Of a DNA stretch of 64,000 nt, positions 1-10,803 are shown one piece after another (the first letter of the stretch is position 1; the number at the start of each line of letters is the position of its first letter). The notes under the pieces were generated by a model, which saw only the letters and a program-made list of their open reading frames with translations, made no database searches and was not told the origin of the DNA. Source of the stretch: Ogataea parapolymorpha DL-1. Taxonomy: Eukaryota; Ascomycota; Pichiomycetes; Pichiales; Pichiaceae. The translations under genes were made by a program, and so were the position numbers. The DNA is taken from positions 186,001 to 250,000 of the forward strand of contig NC_027864.1 of the NCBI RefSeq assembly GCF_000187245.1, read 5' to 3'.

Positions 1-2223
1 GAAAAATTGGAGATATTTCATCACAAACCTGCTGTAGAAGCATGTCACTTCTCTGCGAATTAACGGCGACCCGTCGTTGATCATGTCCAGAATCTCAATG
101 GCAATTTTGATCTCTTGTCGATTAAGTTCATCGCGGACGGCGTGGTCATCAGAGTCTTCAGTGTCCAGATAAATAAAGTTGTAGAAACAATTGATAATAG
201 ATGCCCTGATCTCCGGGATCGGGTCGTTCATGATCTGCAGCAGCTTCTCAACAAAGCTTCCACGATAAAATACCACAATAACCTCAAGATTATTCTTCAG
301 CAACTGGCTCATCAGAAGAGCGCTCCACTGCCTCAGAAGCGGGCTTTCGGACGTTTCAACGTAGAAAATACACGTCTTAATCAGATCGATCGAGAAACAA
401 AGCTTCTGTCCGGCCTCGTGGTCGCGAACAAACATCGACAGAATAAACCCGCTCATGGCCTTTTGTTCGTCGTAGTTCGCATCGTTTATCTCCAATTGAA
501 CACCACCGTTTGGTGCTCCGTTGAGGTGCGGTCTCGTTTGCATCGTGAAGATGGACACAAAGTAATTATACCCGCGGTCCTTGCACAGCTCTTGCTGTGT
601 GTTCTTGTAGTCCACAGACATGATACGAGCCCAGATAAATGTCAGCACTGGTTTTAGCTCTGGCGCAGGACTCTGTAAAAGCCTCACAATGTATGGGAAA
701 ATACCGATGCTCAGAGCAAGATACACGGCCCAAGGTCCTAGATCGAGGAATTTGGAGAGCAGAATTAAGGCTCGGAGTCTGTGTGCCTGTGAGAGCAAAA
801 CCTGCAACACAACAGGCAGCTGTTGGGGAGGTTTCTTAGCAGAAGAACCGTATTGAAGCCAGATCTCAAAAGCCGTGAGATGCTGCTCAAAAAACGAGGA
901 ATGCTGGTAGTTCATCACGGATGGATGTGGAGGTGCTGTATTTTGCGCCGGTTGGTGTTCTGGAACCTGCAATTGCGGGATATCCAGCTGCTCCTGTTGT
1001 GCATTGTCGTCGTTACATTTATTTTTCACCAGCTGTGACAAAACCTCGTCTATGGCAAGCTCCCAGGACTCCCACATTGGATGGTGGTTGATGTCAGGCA
1101 GTGGAGGGTCAGAAATCGGATGGCATCCCACCAACGGCATGATTTTCTTTGCGAGGAGGAAGTTTCTAAAGAGCACTGCCACCATCAGATCTTGACGAAA
1201 TAATCTTTTAAATAAGGGCCTTGATAGAGAAGTCCATGCAATTGTGTCCGTGATGGCGGTGAATATCCAGTTCAGCTCGCCCAATGGAGTTCGTCTGTCC
1301 GTCAGCTTTCCCGGAATGATAATTTCGCCCTCTTTGTTTTTCAAAACCTCGTAGTAGCCATGACGACTCAACGGAGAATACAGCACAAACCATTTCACAC
1401 TCATCTCTATAGGACTTGTCAAGCAGCAAGTAAACAGATCTGCCGGCAGATCTGGGTTGAGGGGAAGAATCTCGTCAGATCGACATGCGCCAAGCTGGAT
1501 GGACTCGATATACGCACTCACTGGGGACGGTGAATTATTTTCTGCTCTTTCGTTCGCTTCGTCCTCTATTCTTTTTTGTATGAATTTCTTGTTATTCTCA
1601 ATAACGTTTCCAGCTGCGCACGTATCTATCACAAAAATGCACGGAGCACCCAGCCAGCTTTGAAGATCGTACAAGCTCACAGGAATGTACTGCGTGTAGC
1701 CTCTGTTGAACACCCAAATCTCTCCGCTCTGTGTGGGCTGTGGAACACCATGACCGTTGTAATGAAACAAAATCCTCTCGTCCTTTGAACTTCTGCGTAG
1801 AGTTGTGCATAGCCGTTTAAGATCCTCAACAGACGGGTCTAGCGACTGCTTGTACTTGATTCTCGAGCTCACCCCTTCGCAGGACTCGTAGTTCGACTGT
1901 AAATTCTTACCTATTGCCTGAAGGGCCTTTTTCGGGTCCGAATATGTTGTTGGGTCGACAAATGCCTCCAAGACGGGATAATCAGCAGGCTTTTGAATAT
2001 CGGGTGGTGGAATTCCCAGATTTAAGCACATAACAAGCGCAGCAGTGGTGGTCTTCTTCTTATTGGACTGAGACTTCCAATCGGGTATCTTGTAGGATTC
2101 GTCCTCACAAGAGGGATTGGCACCCATAGTGTTGCGCTTGAGGTCATAATGGGAGTAGTAATGAGACTGTAAAATGCTAAGCTGCGATTGGTCATTCAGC
2201 AAACCATGTCGTAGACCACTCAT
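1..2223 (-). CDS. KOG1: TORC1 subunit Kog1 (Raptor), N-terminal 741 residues, cut by left window edge
   Basis: This open frame has no stop and runs off the left edge, so only the first 741 codons are present. Kog1/Raptor is the substrate-recruiting scaffold of TOR complex 1 at the vacuole. The N-terminus carries the Raptor caspase-like region: NGHGVP with its histidine near residue 158 and VIDTCAAGN with its cysteine near residue 202. The stretch after about residue 500 is helical-repeat-like, as in the armadillo part of the family. The ATG at 2223-2221 opens MSGLRHGLLND, typical of yeast Kog1. Only 76 bases separate it from the stop of ROM2 upstream, so its promoter is short or overlaps the ROM2 terminator. 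WD40 repeats expected at the C-terminus lie outside the window. Confidence 0.95.
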   Translation of the reverse strand, partial: MSGLRHGLLNDQSQLSILQSHYYSHYDLKRNTMGANPSCEDESYKIPDWKSQSNKKKTTTAALVMCLNLGIPPPDIQKPADYPVLEAFVDPTTYSDPKKALQAIGKNLQSNYESCEGVSSRIKYKQSLDPSVEDLKRLCTTLRRSSKDERILFHYNGHGVPQPTQSGEIWVFNRGYTQYIPVSLYDLQSWLGAPCIFVIDTCAAGNVIENNKKFIQKRIEDEANERAENNSPSPVSAYIESIQLGACRSDEILPLNPDLPADLFTCCLTSPIEMSVKWFVLYSPLSRHGYYEVLKNKEGEIIIPGKLTDRRTPLGELNWIFTAITDTIAWTSLSRPLFKRLFRQDLMVAVLFRNFLLAKKIMPLVGCHPISDPPLPDINHHPMWESWELAIDEVLSQLVKNKCNDDNAQQEQLDIPQLQVPEHQPAQNTAPPHPSVMNYQHSSFFEQHLTAFEIWLQYGSSAKKPPQQLPVVLQVLLSQAHRLRALILLSKFLDLGPWAVYLALSIGIFPYIVRLLQSPAPELKPVLTFIWARIMSVDYKNTQQELCKDRGYNYFVSIFTMQTRPHLNGAPNGGVQLEINDANYDEQKAMSGFILSMFVRDHEAGQKLCFSIDLIKTCIFYVETSESPLLRQWSALLMSQLLKNNLEVIVVFYRGSFVEKLLQIMNDPIPEIRASIINCFYNFIYLDTEDSDDHAVRDELNRQEIKIAIEILDMINDGSPLIRREVTCFYSRFVMKYLQFF

Positions 2224-2299
2224 GTGGAAAAGAAGTCAAATAATAAAATTTAGGCTGTGCTAACCAAATATATATTATAATACTATATCAAACGTTATG

Positions 2300-5200
2300 T
2301 CATTTTGAAACCAAAGTAGTCGAGCTGGCTGTGTTGCTTGGCACCTGTGTATGGAGGGTGTTTCCACGACTTCTGTTCTTCATGCTTTTATCCCAGAAAT
2401 CAAGTGACGCGACCACATCGTATCCTCTTTCGTCTTCGTATGCATACAAAATTTCCTGCGAGCTGGAGTGCAAGAAGCGGATCTTTTCTGCGATGATGAC
2501 GCGCAAAAGCTCTCCACTCTCAACGTGGCGGATCTCAATAAAGCCCGAATCAAAGGCCAGAAGATACGGGTACCACAGAGCAAAAGCGTGTGGAACACCC
2601 TCCCAGTGGATGATCCATTTGGGTCTCGACCGCCAGCCGCTGTAGTTGATGAAGAAGGAGAAGTTTGAGTAACTCAGCAGGAAATCAGAGTTGATTCTGT
2701 CAATCTCCAGCGGCTTGAGGCCTTCCTTGCCGACCACAAAGTCGAGAGACGTGTCGGCAGCATCCAGAAGCTGTTTGATCTCGTTCGTTTCCAAAGAAAC
2801 AATTTCAAAGCCTTTCGAACAACCCACACATAGCTTGGTCTTGAGGAAGCTGATCGAAACCGGCTCCGAGTTGAAACTGACGTCTTTTGTTTCCGGCGAG
2901 AACTTTTTCTTTTGTTTTCTCTGGCTGATCGGATCAATAGGCTCAAAGATTCTGATGAGGTTAGAAGAAGACTTGGCTGCACAAACAAGCATTCTTCCAG
3001 CGCAAACGCCTGTTTTAAAGAACGACACATGCGTCATCAGCTCCTTTCCAAGCTTGCCGTTCTTCACTGCGTCTCCGCCGCTTAACACGTCGCTAGGCCA
3101 GTAAAATAGCTTCTTGTCACTCAGAGCCAGCAGAGTCTGGTATTCGCTGAGGATCTCCACTTGAATAATATTAATTTTGCTGATGATCTTCACCGGTCTC
3201 GAAACAACCCTGGATCCGTTGTCAGTGACTTTTACATCACTCACATAAATACCCGAGTCGGTACCGTACAGCAGTTTTCTGCCTCCATCGAAAGGAACAA
3301 CACAGTTGATCTTATTATTATGGTCAAAGAAATTGGACGTCAAGGGGGTCAAGGTGAAAACATCATTATCATCAATTAATTTTCTGGTTTGCGTTTCCAG
3401 CTTGTCAATTAGCATTCGTTGCACTGTTGGCGTAGCATACAATGTCAAGTCATATCCGCTGCGGCCCAAGTATGTGAAAGAGATTGGACATTTGGCCGAA
3501 GTCGTTGCCAAATGCAGTCCGCTCGTCGTATGAGCGTCTTTGAAAAGTAACGAAGACGTTGATCCCGTCAACGATCCCGTAGAGGCAGACTTCTTGATTT
3601 GTTTGATGGATGGGCTTTCTTCAGTCAGTGATACAAACAAAAGGGGTAAAGGAATAGGCCTCTGATAGACCCTGTAGACCTCTCTTTTGTTGACGACCTT
3701 AATTCTAACAAACAGTAAAGCATGGTCGAAAAGGTACACTTGCACTTCTCCTTGTTTTTCTTTGTCCTGGTAGTTTCTCTTCTTCAAAACGCATTGGTAT
3801 AAAAGCTTGCGATGCTCTGATGTCAATCTCAGATCTATGTATTCGCCAGGTCTGAAAACCAGTTTCTGTTTCAACAAGAAGAGGTTCAATCTATCTGCTG
3901 CTTTTCCTGTCTCGTAATTGATTCTTGTCAGCATTTTTTGGAGAAGCTCTATAGCTTTATTCAAATTGGCATAATCCTTAGACTCAGGGTCAGTATGGTC
4001 TCTAATGCTCTTCAAAAGAAGAGGATACCTTGCCGGCCGAGTTGTAGGTTTCGAAAGATACGATGACACATCAAGTCTGCGAGATTCAGCTCTGTTGCTG
4101 GTGTCTTCGATAAACCTCACGAAAAATGGATTGTGTCTCTTCTGACGGTCAAATTCGTATTTTCCCTTCACCTGGCCAGCGCCGTACTTGACAAATGGCT
4201 CGAAACGAGGAATAAACTCTAAAAACAAGTCACCTATCTCGTCGACAACTGGCTTTTCCTGTTGTCTCTTGGTCAATGCCTCTGCAAATCGGGAGTTGAT
4301 CTCCCAGATCTCATTAATATTGTAGAATACAGTGTTCACAAAATGTTCTCTCTCGTTCTCTTTGATGATCTTTGTCTCTGACAAAGGTCTGATCCAGAAC
4401 TCTCTCAAATATTCCAAGTCTTTGACAAAATCTCTTTCGGAATAAATCATCTCAAAAATACACTCCTGGCGTTTGATCTCTCTCTTGTCCATGCTATCCA
4501 GAATGCTTTTTGGAACCGTGTATGACCAAAACGCTTTCTGCTCCTCCTTTTGCGTAAGCGACAAATGCGAGTCAGACCTAGTCAAAGAGGACTTCGAGCC
4601 CAATCTAGCCTGCTGCTCCAATCTTCTCGGACAAACAATACTATAGCACAAATTATCTCTTGAACAGGTTGGCGAGTAGCATTCTGTCAGTAGAGTAAAA
4701 ACTCCCACCACTGGCACGCCAAAGGAGCCTGACTTGGAATTCGGATTGCCATTTGGTGATGATGTCATTGATGGAGAGCCATTGTTGTCGATCTCATGAA
4801 TATCCGAGCTAACAGACTCGTGACGCTGAAGACCAGAAGACTCGTTGGGATAAACATCAAACACCTCTTCAGAAAACTGATAGACTTCGTTGTTGGAGTC
4901 CCTGAGTCGATGTTCGTACGTCACGTCATGGAACAATTTCTGTGCGTCCAGGGATCTACCTAGCAGAAGTGCCAGGTTCCGATCCGATGTTCTGATGATC
5001 CTGGCAATACAATCCACTGCCTCAGCGCCAGTGAACGAGTCTCTGTACTCGAGACCATTTTTAAATTTTGAGTCTAGCTGGATCCGCGCCCGGAATGCCT
5101 TGGCAACGTTGGAAAGGACTGCAGGATACACATACGGGATTTTAGTCGAAGCTGAGGTCACGATGGTTTTGGAGCATATCGATGCTGCTGGATATAACTT

Positions 5201-6076
5201 GTCTCTGTCGGCGGAATTTCGGAGTGAGCTTGAAGACGCAACTCTTTTGGTCAGAGACGTGAAACTCCTTGACTTTTTTGGGGCCTCTTGGGGAGGCGGA
5301 TTTATGTCGGCCTTCTGCGGGATCACTCTTCCAGAAGTGGTGACCTGATGTTTTGTGTTGGTTGTATGGTATTTTTTCAAACCATCGTCAATTTGCTGCG
5401 GCTCTCCAAATCTTTCATGGTGTTCCGAAGGCAGAATCGGAGAAGATACGTTTCTTGTGCCTCTAAGGAAATTCAGAGACTGGCGCATCATGGGACTTTT
5501 CTGAGCTGGATCAAGAGTTCCGGGCGATTGTGGTGCCAACTGTTGCGAGGGAGATGGAGCGTAGTATCTTTGCGGAACAGCGTTCGGGTTGGTGAGCTTC
5601 GGTAGCGGAGGTCCTCGCTGCTGGTGCACTGGATGCATTTGGGGCATCTGCTGCATCGGCAGAGGATACTGTCTTTGGCGGGGCATGGAATCCGAATATG
5701 AACGCATTGTCTGCTGGGCCCCGTTCGGTTGCGGATGCTCGGTGTGAGGGTCTCTTGCTTGTGGCTTGGGAACCGGCTGGTGAGTGTCAATCGGGTGATC
5801 ATGTTGGAAGGTCAGGTTGGCTCTGTAAGGATGTGGCTGTGGTTGTGTTTGTTGCGAATGATCAAAATACCGCCGTTGTGGACCTGCCGACATAGGATAC
5901 TGAGTTTCTGGACGAGGAATATGGGGGACCGGCACTTGGTTCAGGTGCTGGAACCGAGAGGGCGGTAACGGGGGGATATTCCCCACAGAAATGGCCTGTT
6001 GCTGATTAGGGATCGCGAGCTGTGAAGGCTGTTTTATGTGAGGAGCTTGCTCATTGTTTTGTTGCGAATGATACAT
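2300..6076 (-). CDS. ROM2: Rho1 guanine-nucleotide exchange factor, Rom2 type
   Basis: The 1258-residue protein has the order typical of fungal Rom1/Rom2: a long Gln/Pro-rich disordered N-terminus (about 1-270), a DEP domain (about 325-402), a DH/RhoGEF domain (about 536-722), a PH region (about 760-900) and a citron-homology (CNH) domain to near the end. The family activates Rho1 at the plasma membrane and feeds the cell-wall-integrity pathway, glucan synthase and actin polarity. S. cerevisiae Rom2 is about 1350 residues, so the size fits. The start ATG at 6076 is followed by MYHSQQNNEQ. The gene is divergent from ARC18 and shares a 340-base upstream region with it. Rom1 versus Rom2 identity cannot be resolved here; one copy probably serves both roles. 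Confidence 0.93.
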   Translation of the reverse strand: MYHSQQNNEQAPHIKQPSQLAIPNQQQAISVGNIPPLPPSRFQHLNQVPVPHIPRPETQYPMSAGPQRRYFDHSQQTQPQPHPYRANLTFQHDHPIDTHQPVPKPQARDPHTEHPQPNGAQQTMRSYSDSMPRQRQYPLPMQQMPQMHPVHQQRGPPLPKLTNPNAVPQRYYAPSPSQQLAPQSPGTLDPAQKSPMMRQSLNFLRGTRNVSSPILPSEHHERFGEPQQIDDGLKKYHTTNTKHQVTTSGRVIPQKADINPPPQEAPKKSRSFTSLTKRVASSSSLRNSADRDKLYPAASICSKTIVTSASTKIPYVYPAVLSNVAKAFRARIQLDSKFKNGLEYRDSFTGAEAVDCIARIIRTSDRNLALLLGRSLDAQKLFHDVTYEHRLRDSNNEVYQFSEEVFDVYPNESSGLQRHESVSSDIHEIDNNGSPSMTSSPNGNPNSKSGSFGVPVVGVFTLLTECYSPTCSRDNLCYSIVCPRRLEQQARLGSKSSLTRSDSHLSLTQKEEQKAFWSYTVPKSILDSMDKREIKRQECIFEMIYSERDFVKDLEYLREFWIRPLSETKIIKENEREHFVNTVFYNINEIWEINSRFAEALTKRQQEKPVVDEIGDLFLEFIPRFEPFVKYGAGQVKGKYEFDRQKRHNPFFVRFIEDTSNRAESRRLDVSSYLSKPTTRPARYPLLLKSIRDHTDPESKDYANLNKAIELLQKMLTRINYETGKAADRLNLFLLKQKLVFRPGEYIDLRLTSEHRKLLYQCVLKKRNYQDKEKQGEVQVYLFDHALLFVRIKVVNKREVYRVYQRPIPLPLLFVSLTEESPSIKQIKKSASTGSLTGSTSSLLFKDAHTTSGLHLATTSAKCPISFTYLGRSGYDLTLYATPTVQRMLIDKLETQTRKLIDDNDVFTLTPLTSNFFDHNNKINCVVPFDGGRKLLYGTDSGIYVSDVKVTDNGSRVVSRPVKIISKINIIQVEILSEYQTLLALSDKKLFYWPSDVLSGGDAVKNGKLGKELMTHVSFFKTGVCAGRMLVCAAKSSSNLIRIFEPIDPISQRKQKKKFSPETKDVSFNSEPVSISFLKTKLCVGCSKGFEIVSLETNEIKQLLDAADTSLDFVVGKEGLKPLEIDRINSDFLLSYSNFSFFINYSGWRSRPKWIIHWEGVPHAFALWYPYLLAFDSGFIEIRHVESGELLRVIIAEKIRFLHSSSQEILYAYEDERGYDVVASLDFWDKSMKNRSRGNTLHTQVPSNTASSTTLVSK

Positions 6077-6416
6077 GTCTCTGGATAGTTATGCTGATCT
6101 GAGTCGCTGCGCGTTGCTCTTTAGCAACAAAGATCCAATAAGCAAAACTATGGAAATTGGTATGTTGGCGAGATATAATGATATAGCAATGGGCAGGACT
6201 ATAATGTATTATAATCCGTTCATTCAACGAAATTAGTTTTGGCTGTTCCTTGTTTTTTCTAGCTTAGTGCAGTTCGCGATGGAAAAAAAAGACTTGCCGA
6301 CACTGCGCCACAATTCCAAGCCGGCCAAGGTCTTGCAAGCCAGGCAGCACCAGCCACATCGGTTGCGCCGGCTGTTCTAGATACACCTGGCACCCAAGAA
6401 ATATATCCATTCAATT
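6077..6416. promoter_or_regulatory. Divergent ROM2/ARC18 intergenic region
   Basis: 340 bases without a credible gene lie between the divergent starts of ROM2 and ARC18. The ROM2-proximal half is AT-rich and contains several TATAAT-like stretches; the ARC18-proximal half is more GC-rich. I see no clear known operator. Confidence 0.5.
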
Positions 6417-6979
6417 ATGCCAGTAAGTACTAACAACCGCTCCTTACTAACACACAGGCCTATCACTCGACGTTCTTGGCAGACGAGTCGCAAGATACCA
6501 GACTTGTGGGCAATTTCGCAGTGTTGCCACTTAGAACAAAATACAAAGGACCAGCATTTCCTGCCTCGTCCGATTACGACATCATTGACGAGGTTCTGGA
6601 CCTGTTTAGGGCCAACTCGTTTTTCAAGAACTTTGAGATCAAGGGTCCTGCCGATAGAACTCTAATTTACGGAATTCTGTTTGTTTCGCAGTGTTTGAAC
6701 GCCCTCAATGCCTCAACTACGCAGAACGAGGCTGTTCGCGTTTTGACCAATTTGGCTCTGGACAACTTTTCAATTCCCGGCGAGATTGGTTTCCCGCTGA
6801 ACTCTCTTTACCAGCCGCCAAGAGACAAGAACGAGGCGTTGTTTCTGAGACAATACCTAGCTCAATTCAGACAGGAACTGGCAAACCGTCTAATTGCTCG
6901 CATTTATCAAGATAGCAACCTGCCAAGCAAGTACTGGCTGGCCTTTACTAGACGCAAGTTCATGAATAAGAGTTTGTAA
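6417..6979 (+). CDS. ARC18: Arp2/3 complex subunit 3 (ARPC3/p21), spliced
   Basis: Coding sequence is 6417-6422 joined to 6458-6979, giving 175 residues. The first exon is only ATG CCA; splicing yields MPAYHSTFLADES, the conserved ARPC3 start, and the protein ends RKFMNKSL as in S. cerevisiae Arc18 (178 residues). Arc18 is a structural subunit of the Arp2/3 actin nucleator at cortical patches. Conserved blocks include SDYDIIDE, LFRANSFFKNFEIKGPADR and NEAVRVLTNLALDNF. An unspliced reading from the same ATG frameshifts and stops after 82 codons. It converges on the F-box gene with 33 bases between stops. Confidence 0.96.
6423..6457 (+). other. ARC18 intron, 35 nt
   Basis: Donor GTAAGT, branch site TACTAAC and acceptor CACAG; the branch adenosine is 7 nt before the end of the intron. 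Removing it restores the universally conserved ARPC3 N-terminus. Confidence 0.93.
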
Positions 6980-7012
6980 GAATGCGAATTTCGATTAGTA
7001 TGTAAATGTATC

Positions 7013-8287
7013 CTACATTTTGTATAGCGCGCCGCCTCTGTCTTCGAGCTCGTTCACGAGATCCTGGACCGAGTCGCTGTCGTAGTTCCATCCCAGCATC
7101 ATGCTCACCTTTAGACTTGTCAAACAGGGTAATCGCTCTTCCCATAGCGCAATGGTGAGATCGTCCGGGTGGATCTTGGACCCTTGGCCCAGCAGTCCTG
7201 AGGAGTCAATGCATAGTGTGCGCAACGGACGCGGGTATTCTTCCAACGGCGGCAGCAGCTCGTCATGAAACAGGTCTTTGGAAAAGTACTCGATGTTGAT
7301 GTATAAATAAACAAGGTTTGGACAGTAAAGGAAGACCGTGTCAAGAGAGTTGCTTTTGAGTTTTGGCATGGGATAGAAAATGGAAAGCCGCCGCAGGTTG
7401 TATCCAATGTGCATGAGCATTTCGTTGATCGCTTCTCCGGTAATATTTGGACAGTGAGCGAACTCCAGCGACGTGATGGAGGCCGGAAACCGCGACTCGG
7501 TGAGAAACTTATTAGATATGCCGCCCTGAAGCCGCAAATACCAGAGCTTGGACGGCCATTCCATGTCGTAATCCTCACACGAGATCGAGGACCGAGGAAA
7601 TGAAAGCTGTTCTAGAAGCGGAGCTGATTTAATGGAGTTGAACAGCTCTTTCAGGTTCACAGTCTCGGAGACGAGTCGCAAGTCCAGTATCTTCAGGTTA
7701 TGGCACAGTCGCAGACTGATCAGTGGCGAAAGCCCGAAACTGGCTTGCGACGCAATGAATACTTCTAGAGACCCGCTGAACCGCCTCAGTAGCTTCGAAA
7801 CATACGAGTTCTTTCCTGACTGTATGATTTGGGACAGATCAAGAATCTTGACGAGTCCCTCGAACCGTTTCTTGTTCTGGTGCTGGGATATGAGATCGAC
7901 AAATTGCGCAAAGTTTGACGACTTGAGGCGCGGATAATAATACAACTTGGGCATCAGGACGTAGTAGAACGCACGGCTGATCAGGAGATGGTTCAGGCAG
8001 TACGGGTGTTCTGTGTGTTCCAAAATTAACAGAATAAGCTCAAAGGGCAGCTTCATCCGATCCTCCTGCACAACCATCCCACGCCCCAGGGCAACAGAAA
8101 CTTTAAGAACATCCACCTTCTGGAACTGAGACCGAGGCCAAACATAGCCATTCCACACCTCGGAGAAAACCTCCTGCTGCAGCGTGGTTTCTGTCTCAAC
8201 ATCAACCGGGTCGTTGTCCTTTACCCCATATACGTATTTCTTGTACAGCTGGCCCCTAGTCTTTTTGGGCCGGCTCTTGTTAGCCAT
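7013..8287 (-). CDS. F-box / leucine-rich repeat protein (YDR306C-like)
   Basis: The 424-residue protein (start at the ATG at 8287; an in-frame ATG 10 codons upstream is less likely) has a basic N-terminus, an F-box-like segment at about 78-120 containing LPFELILLILEH, and irregular leucine-rich repeats over roughly 190-400. This is the layout of SCF substrate receptors, which bind Skp1 through the F-box and substrate through the repeats. It most resembles the uncharacterised S. cerevisiae F-box protein YDR306C in size and layout; that assignment is from memory and moderate. The upstream neighbour VPH1 is on the same strand, 73 bases away. Confidence 0.75.
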   Translation of the reverse strand: MANKSRPKKTRGQLYKKYVYGVKDNDPVDVETETTLQQEVFSEVWNGYVWPRSQFQKVDVLKVSVALGRGMVVQEDRMKLPFELILLILEHTEHPYCLNHLLISRAFYYVLMPKLYYYPRLKSSNFAQFVDLISQHQNKKRFEGLVKILDLSQIIQSGKNSYVSKLLRRFSGSLEVFIASQASFGLSPLISLRLCHNLKILDLRLVSETVNLKELFNSIKSAPLLEQLSFPRSSISCEDYDMEWPSKLWYLRLQGGISNKFLTESRFPASITSLEFAHCPNITGEAINEMLMHIGYNLRRLSIFYPMPKLKSNSLDTVFLYCPNLVYLYINIEYFSKDLFHDELLPPLEEYPRPLRTLCIDSSGLLGQGSKIHPDDLTIALWEERLPCLTSLKVSMMLGWNYDSDSVQDLVNELEDRGGALYKM

Positions 8288-8360
8288 CGTGAGGATAGTA
8301 TTTTTTTTCCCTAGCAAAGCTATTAATTTTGTTATCTACATCCGTACACCGCCTGGCAAT

Positions 8361-10803
8361 TCAGATATCCAGCACGACTTTGAACGAGAATGGCTCGTAT
8401 GCAATTCCCTCGCCTTCGAAATACTTGGACATCGACTCGACCCAGTGCAGTCTGAGCGCGTGCAGCATGGCAGAGGTACCTTCCATGACCACCAAAATGG
8501 CCACCGTGAGCACAAACCACATGCCAAACATGAGGAACACAAACACCGATCCGAACAGTCCAGTGGCTGCAAAACTGTTGGCGATCGTCATGGACCATAG
8601 CACAGACGACAGCTGTGCGTGTGCAAGCGAAAGAGCCCACAGACGGAGGTACGAGGCCGTGTGGGAGACGCAGTTGAGACAGAACTCAATGGTGTGAATC
8701 ACCTGGTGGATCATCACGTCTCCAAACGTGTGTTCCTCATGTTCTTCCTCGTCATCGAGGTTCAGGTTGGTCAGGAGATTATTACTTGACGACTCCGAAG
8801 GCAGGTTCTCGTAGTGGTGCGAGTGTGAGAATTTGAAGTGTAACGGCTTGATGAGCAACAGACATGGCACGGAAACTAGCGCAATCAGCAGAAGCGTGAC
8901 CTGGACAGTCGACTGGCCAGGGTACAGCTCATCCTCGATTTTTCCTGGAGCCAAGAACATGTTGATGAGCATGTTAAGCAAGCTTGGAGCCGGTTTGTTG
9001 ATTTTAATCCAGTCGACACACCACTTGTAGACAATACACAGGGATAGGTAGCCGAAGATTCCCTGCATAAACAAAAGACCAGGAATGAAGTTGCCAATAA
9101 TGTCGATTTTGGACTTAAAGTAGACATAGTTCACGAGGGAGAATGCGTAGGAGTAGGACATGTGGATGAATCCCATTAGAATGGAGAGTTTCATTTTGTA
9201 CGAGTTGGTGAAGAGAAGATTGTTCTCTGTTCCATGCCATGCTGGGTCAAGACCGAATGGATACACTCCCGTCTGTGTTCCAGTAATGGTCTCTCCTTCT
9301 TTCCAGGACTCTGGCCACTTCCAGCCAGATTTGAAAAACGTTGTCGAGAGAGAAAACACATCGTTGTATAGGAATCCGGTGTACATCGAGAAAAAACCCA
9401 TCATGAGCAGAATGTATCTTCCCGAATATGCCATGTCGAAAATCTCGTCTCTCTTCAACTTGGCAATTTTTTTCTCGTTGAGAACGAGCGCCAGAGCAGC
9501 TAAAAACATGATAAACCCGTGTCCAAGGTCACCAAACATGATAGCAAACATGAACGGGAAAGTCGCCACGGTCGGCAGACCAGGGTTCACCTCTCTATAT
9601 GTAGCCACACCGTACGCATCGCACATCGCCTGGTACGCTGCGGTGAATTTGTTGACTTTATGATAGGTTGGCGGCGTCCTTGTTGTCTCGACGGTGTTGA
9701 CCACAATAGGGAACGACTCCTCGGGACTGTCAGAATATTTGGTGGTGATTTCCTCCAGCACGCTCTTCACCTTGTCGAAATCGTCGCTAGGCACCCATCC
9801 TTCTCCAATAAGACACCGTCTGGCCTGATCGTAGTGGCACAGGTTCATGACAGAGTACACGGATTTCTCAAGCTTCACGGCTTTCCACCAAAGATCCAGC
9901 TCGGAAGCGACAGCGCTCAGTTCGGTCTCGAGCGTCAGTTCGGTCGACTCCAGCACGTTCGTCACGTCCGCAAGCTTGTCGTTGACCTCACGCATCTGCT
10001 GGGCCCTTCTTTTGGTCTCCTGGTCCACAAAGTACAGGTCTGCATCCAGAGACTCGCAAATTTTGCGCACACGAGACAGAATGAGCTCACCGTGTGCAAA
10101 AATGATGAAACTGTTTTTGTCGACGTAGTTTTTCGTCTTAATGTCGTACAGTCTTTGGCCTATTTCGGCCGAAGTGATGAAAAGATTGCCGCGGAGAACA
10201 CGCCACAGTATTCTCTCCAAGACTTCCACCTTGGCTCTAGGAATCACTCCTGTGATGAAATTGGCGTCGCGAACTCCTCCATTCTCCAAAAACTCAGGCT
10301 CGCCCAGATCGATCAGGTCCGCGGTCTCCACATGCTGGAAATACCTGTCGGTGGCTGCCAACACTTGCTGGTACTGTTTCAAGTCCACCTGTTGTTTGAG
10401 GAGATCTTCAGAGGCGTTGCTCAACTGGCTGATTCGGTCTTCCAAAAGCTGTGCATCTTCCACAATCTCGTCCAGCTGGCTAGTGGTGAGAGTCTCGGGA
10501 GTCGAGTCGTACTCAATAAGCTTTAATCCCCTGTTGTCCATCTCCGATTGAAAGTAACGATACTGTCTTTCCACGTTGTCTAGACGTCTGATTTCGTTAA
10601 CAAACGAGCGTTGGAACGCGTTAACCTTTTTATTGAGATCGCGGAACTCAACAAGGCCGAGTTTGCCCAGGGAATATATAGCTGTCCTGCCGATCTCGGC
10701 TGGGATATACAGCTGAACCAGGGACATCTCCGCCGAGCCTGATGTTAGAAACCAGAGCGCAACATGGATACTTACGGAAAATGGCTTCGGGTTCGACAGA
10801 CAT
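8361..10803 (-). CDS. VPH1: V-ATPase V0 subunit a, Vph1/Stv1 type, spliced
   Basis: Coding sequence is complement of 8361-10738 joined to 10776-10803, 801 residues. Splicing joins MSVEPEAIF to RSAEMSLVQLYIP, matching the family N-terminus (EAIFRSAEM in S. cerevisiae Vph1). Subunit a is the proton-channel stator of the vacuolar ATPase: a soluble coiled N-terminal half, then about eight membrane segments. The essential arginine lies in SYLRLWALSLAHAQLS near the C-terminus. The exon-2 frame stays open far upstream, over the intron and into the neighbouring permease gene on the other strand, so a scan would predict a false 959-residue protein. Vph1 versus Stv1 cannot be told apart with only one copy in view. 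Confidence 0.96.
10739..10775 (-). other. VPH1 intron, 37 nt
   Basis: On the minus strand: donor GTAAGT, branch CTAAC and acceptor ATCAG, with 6 nt from the branch adenosine to the intron end. It splits an arginine codon and follows 28 coding bases. Confidence 0.95.

Noticed and set aside
9519..10526. 335-codon frame antisense to VPH1
   Set aside because: No recognisable domain; complementary to conserved V-ATPase coding sequence.
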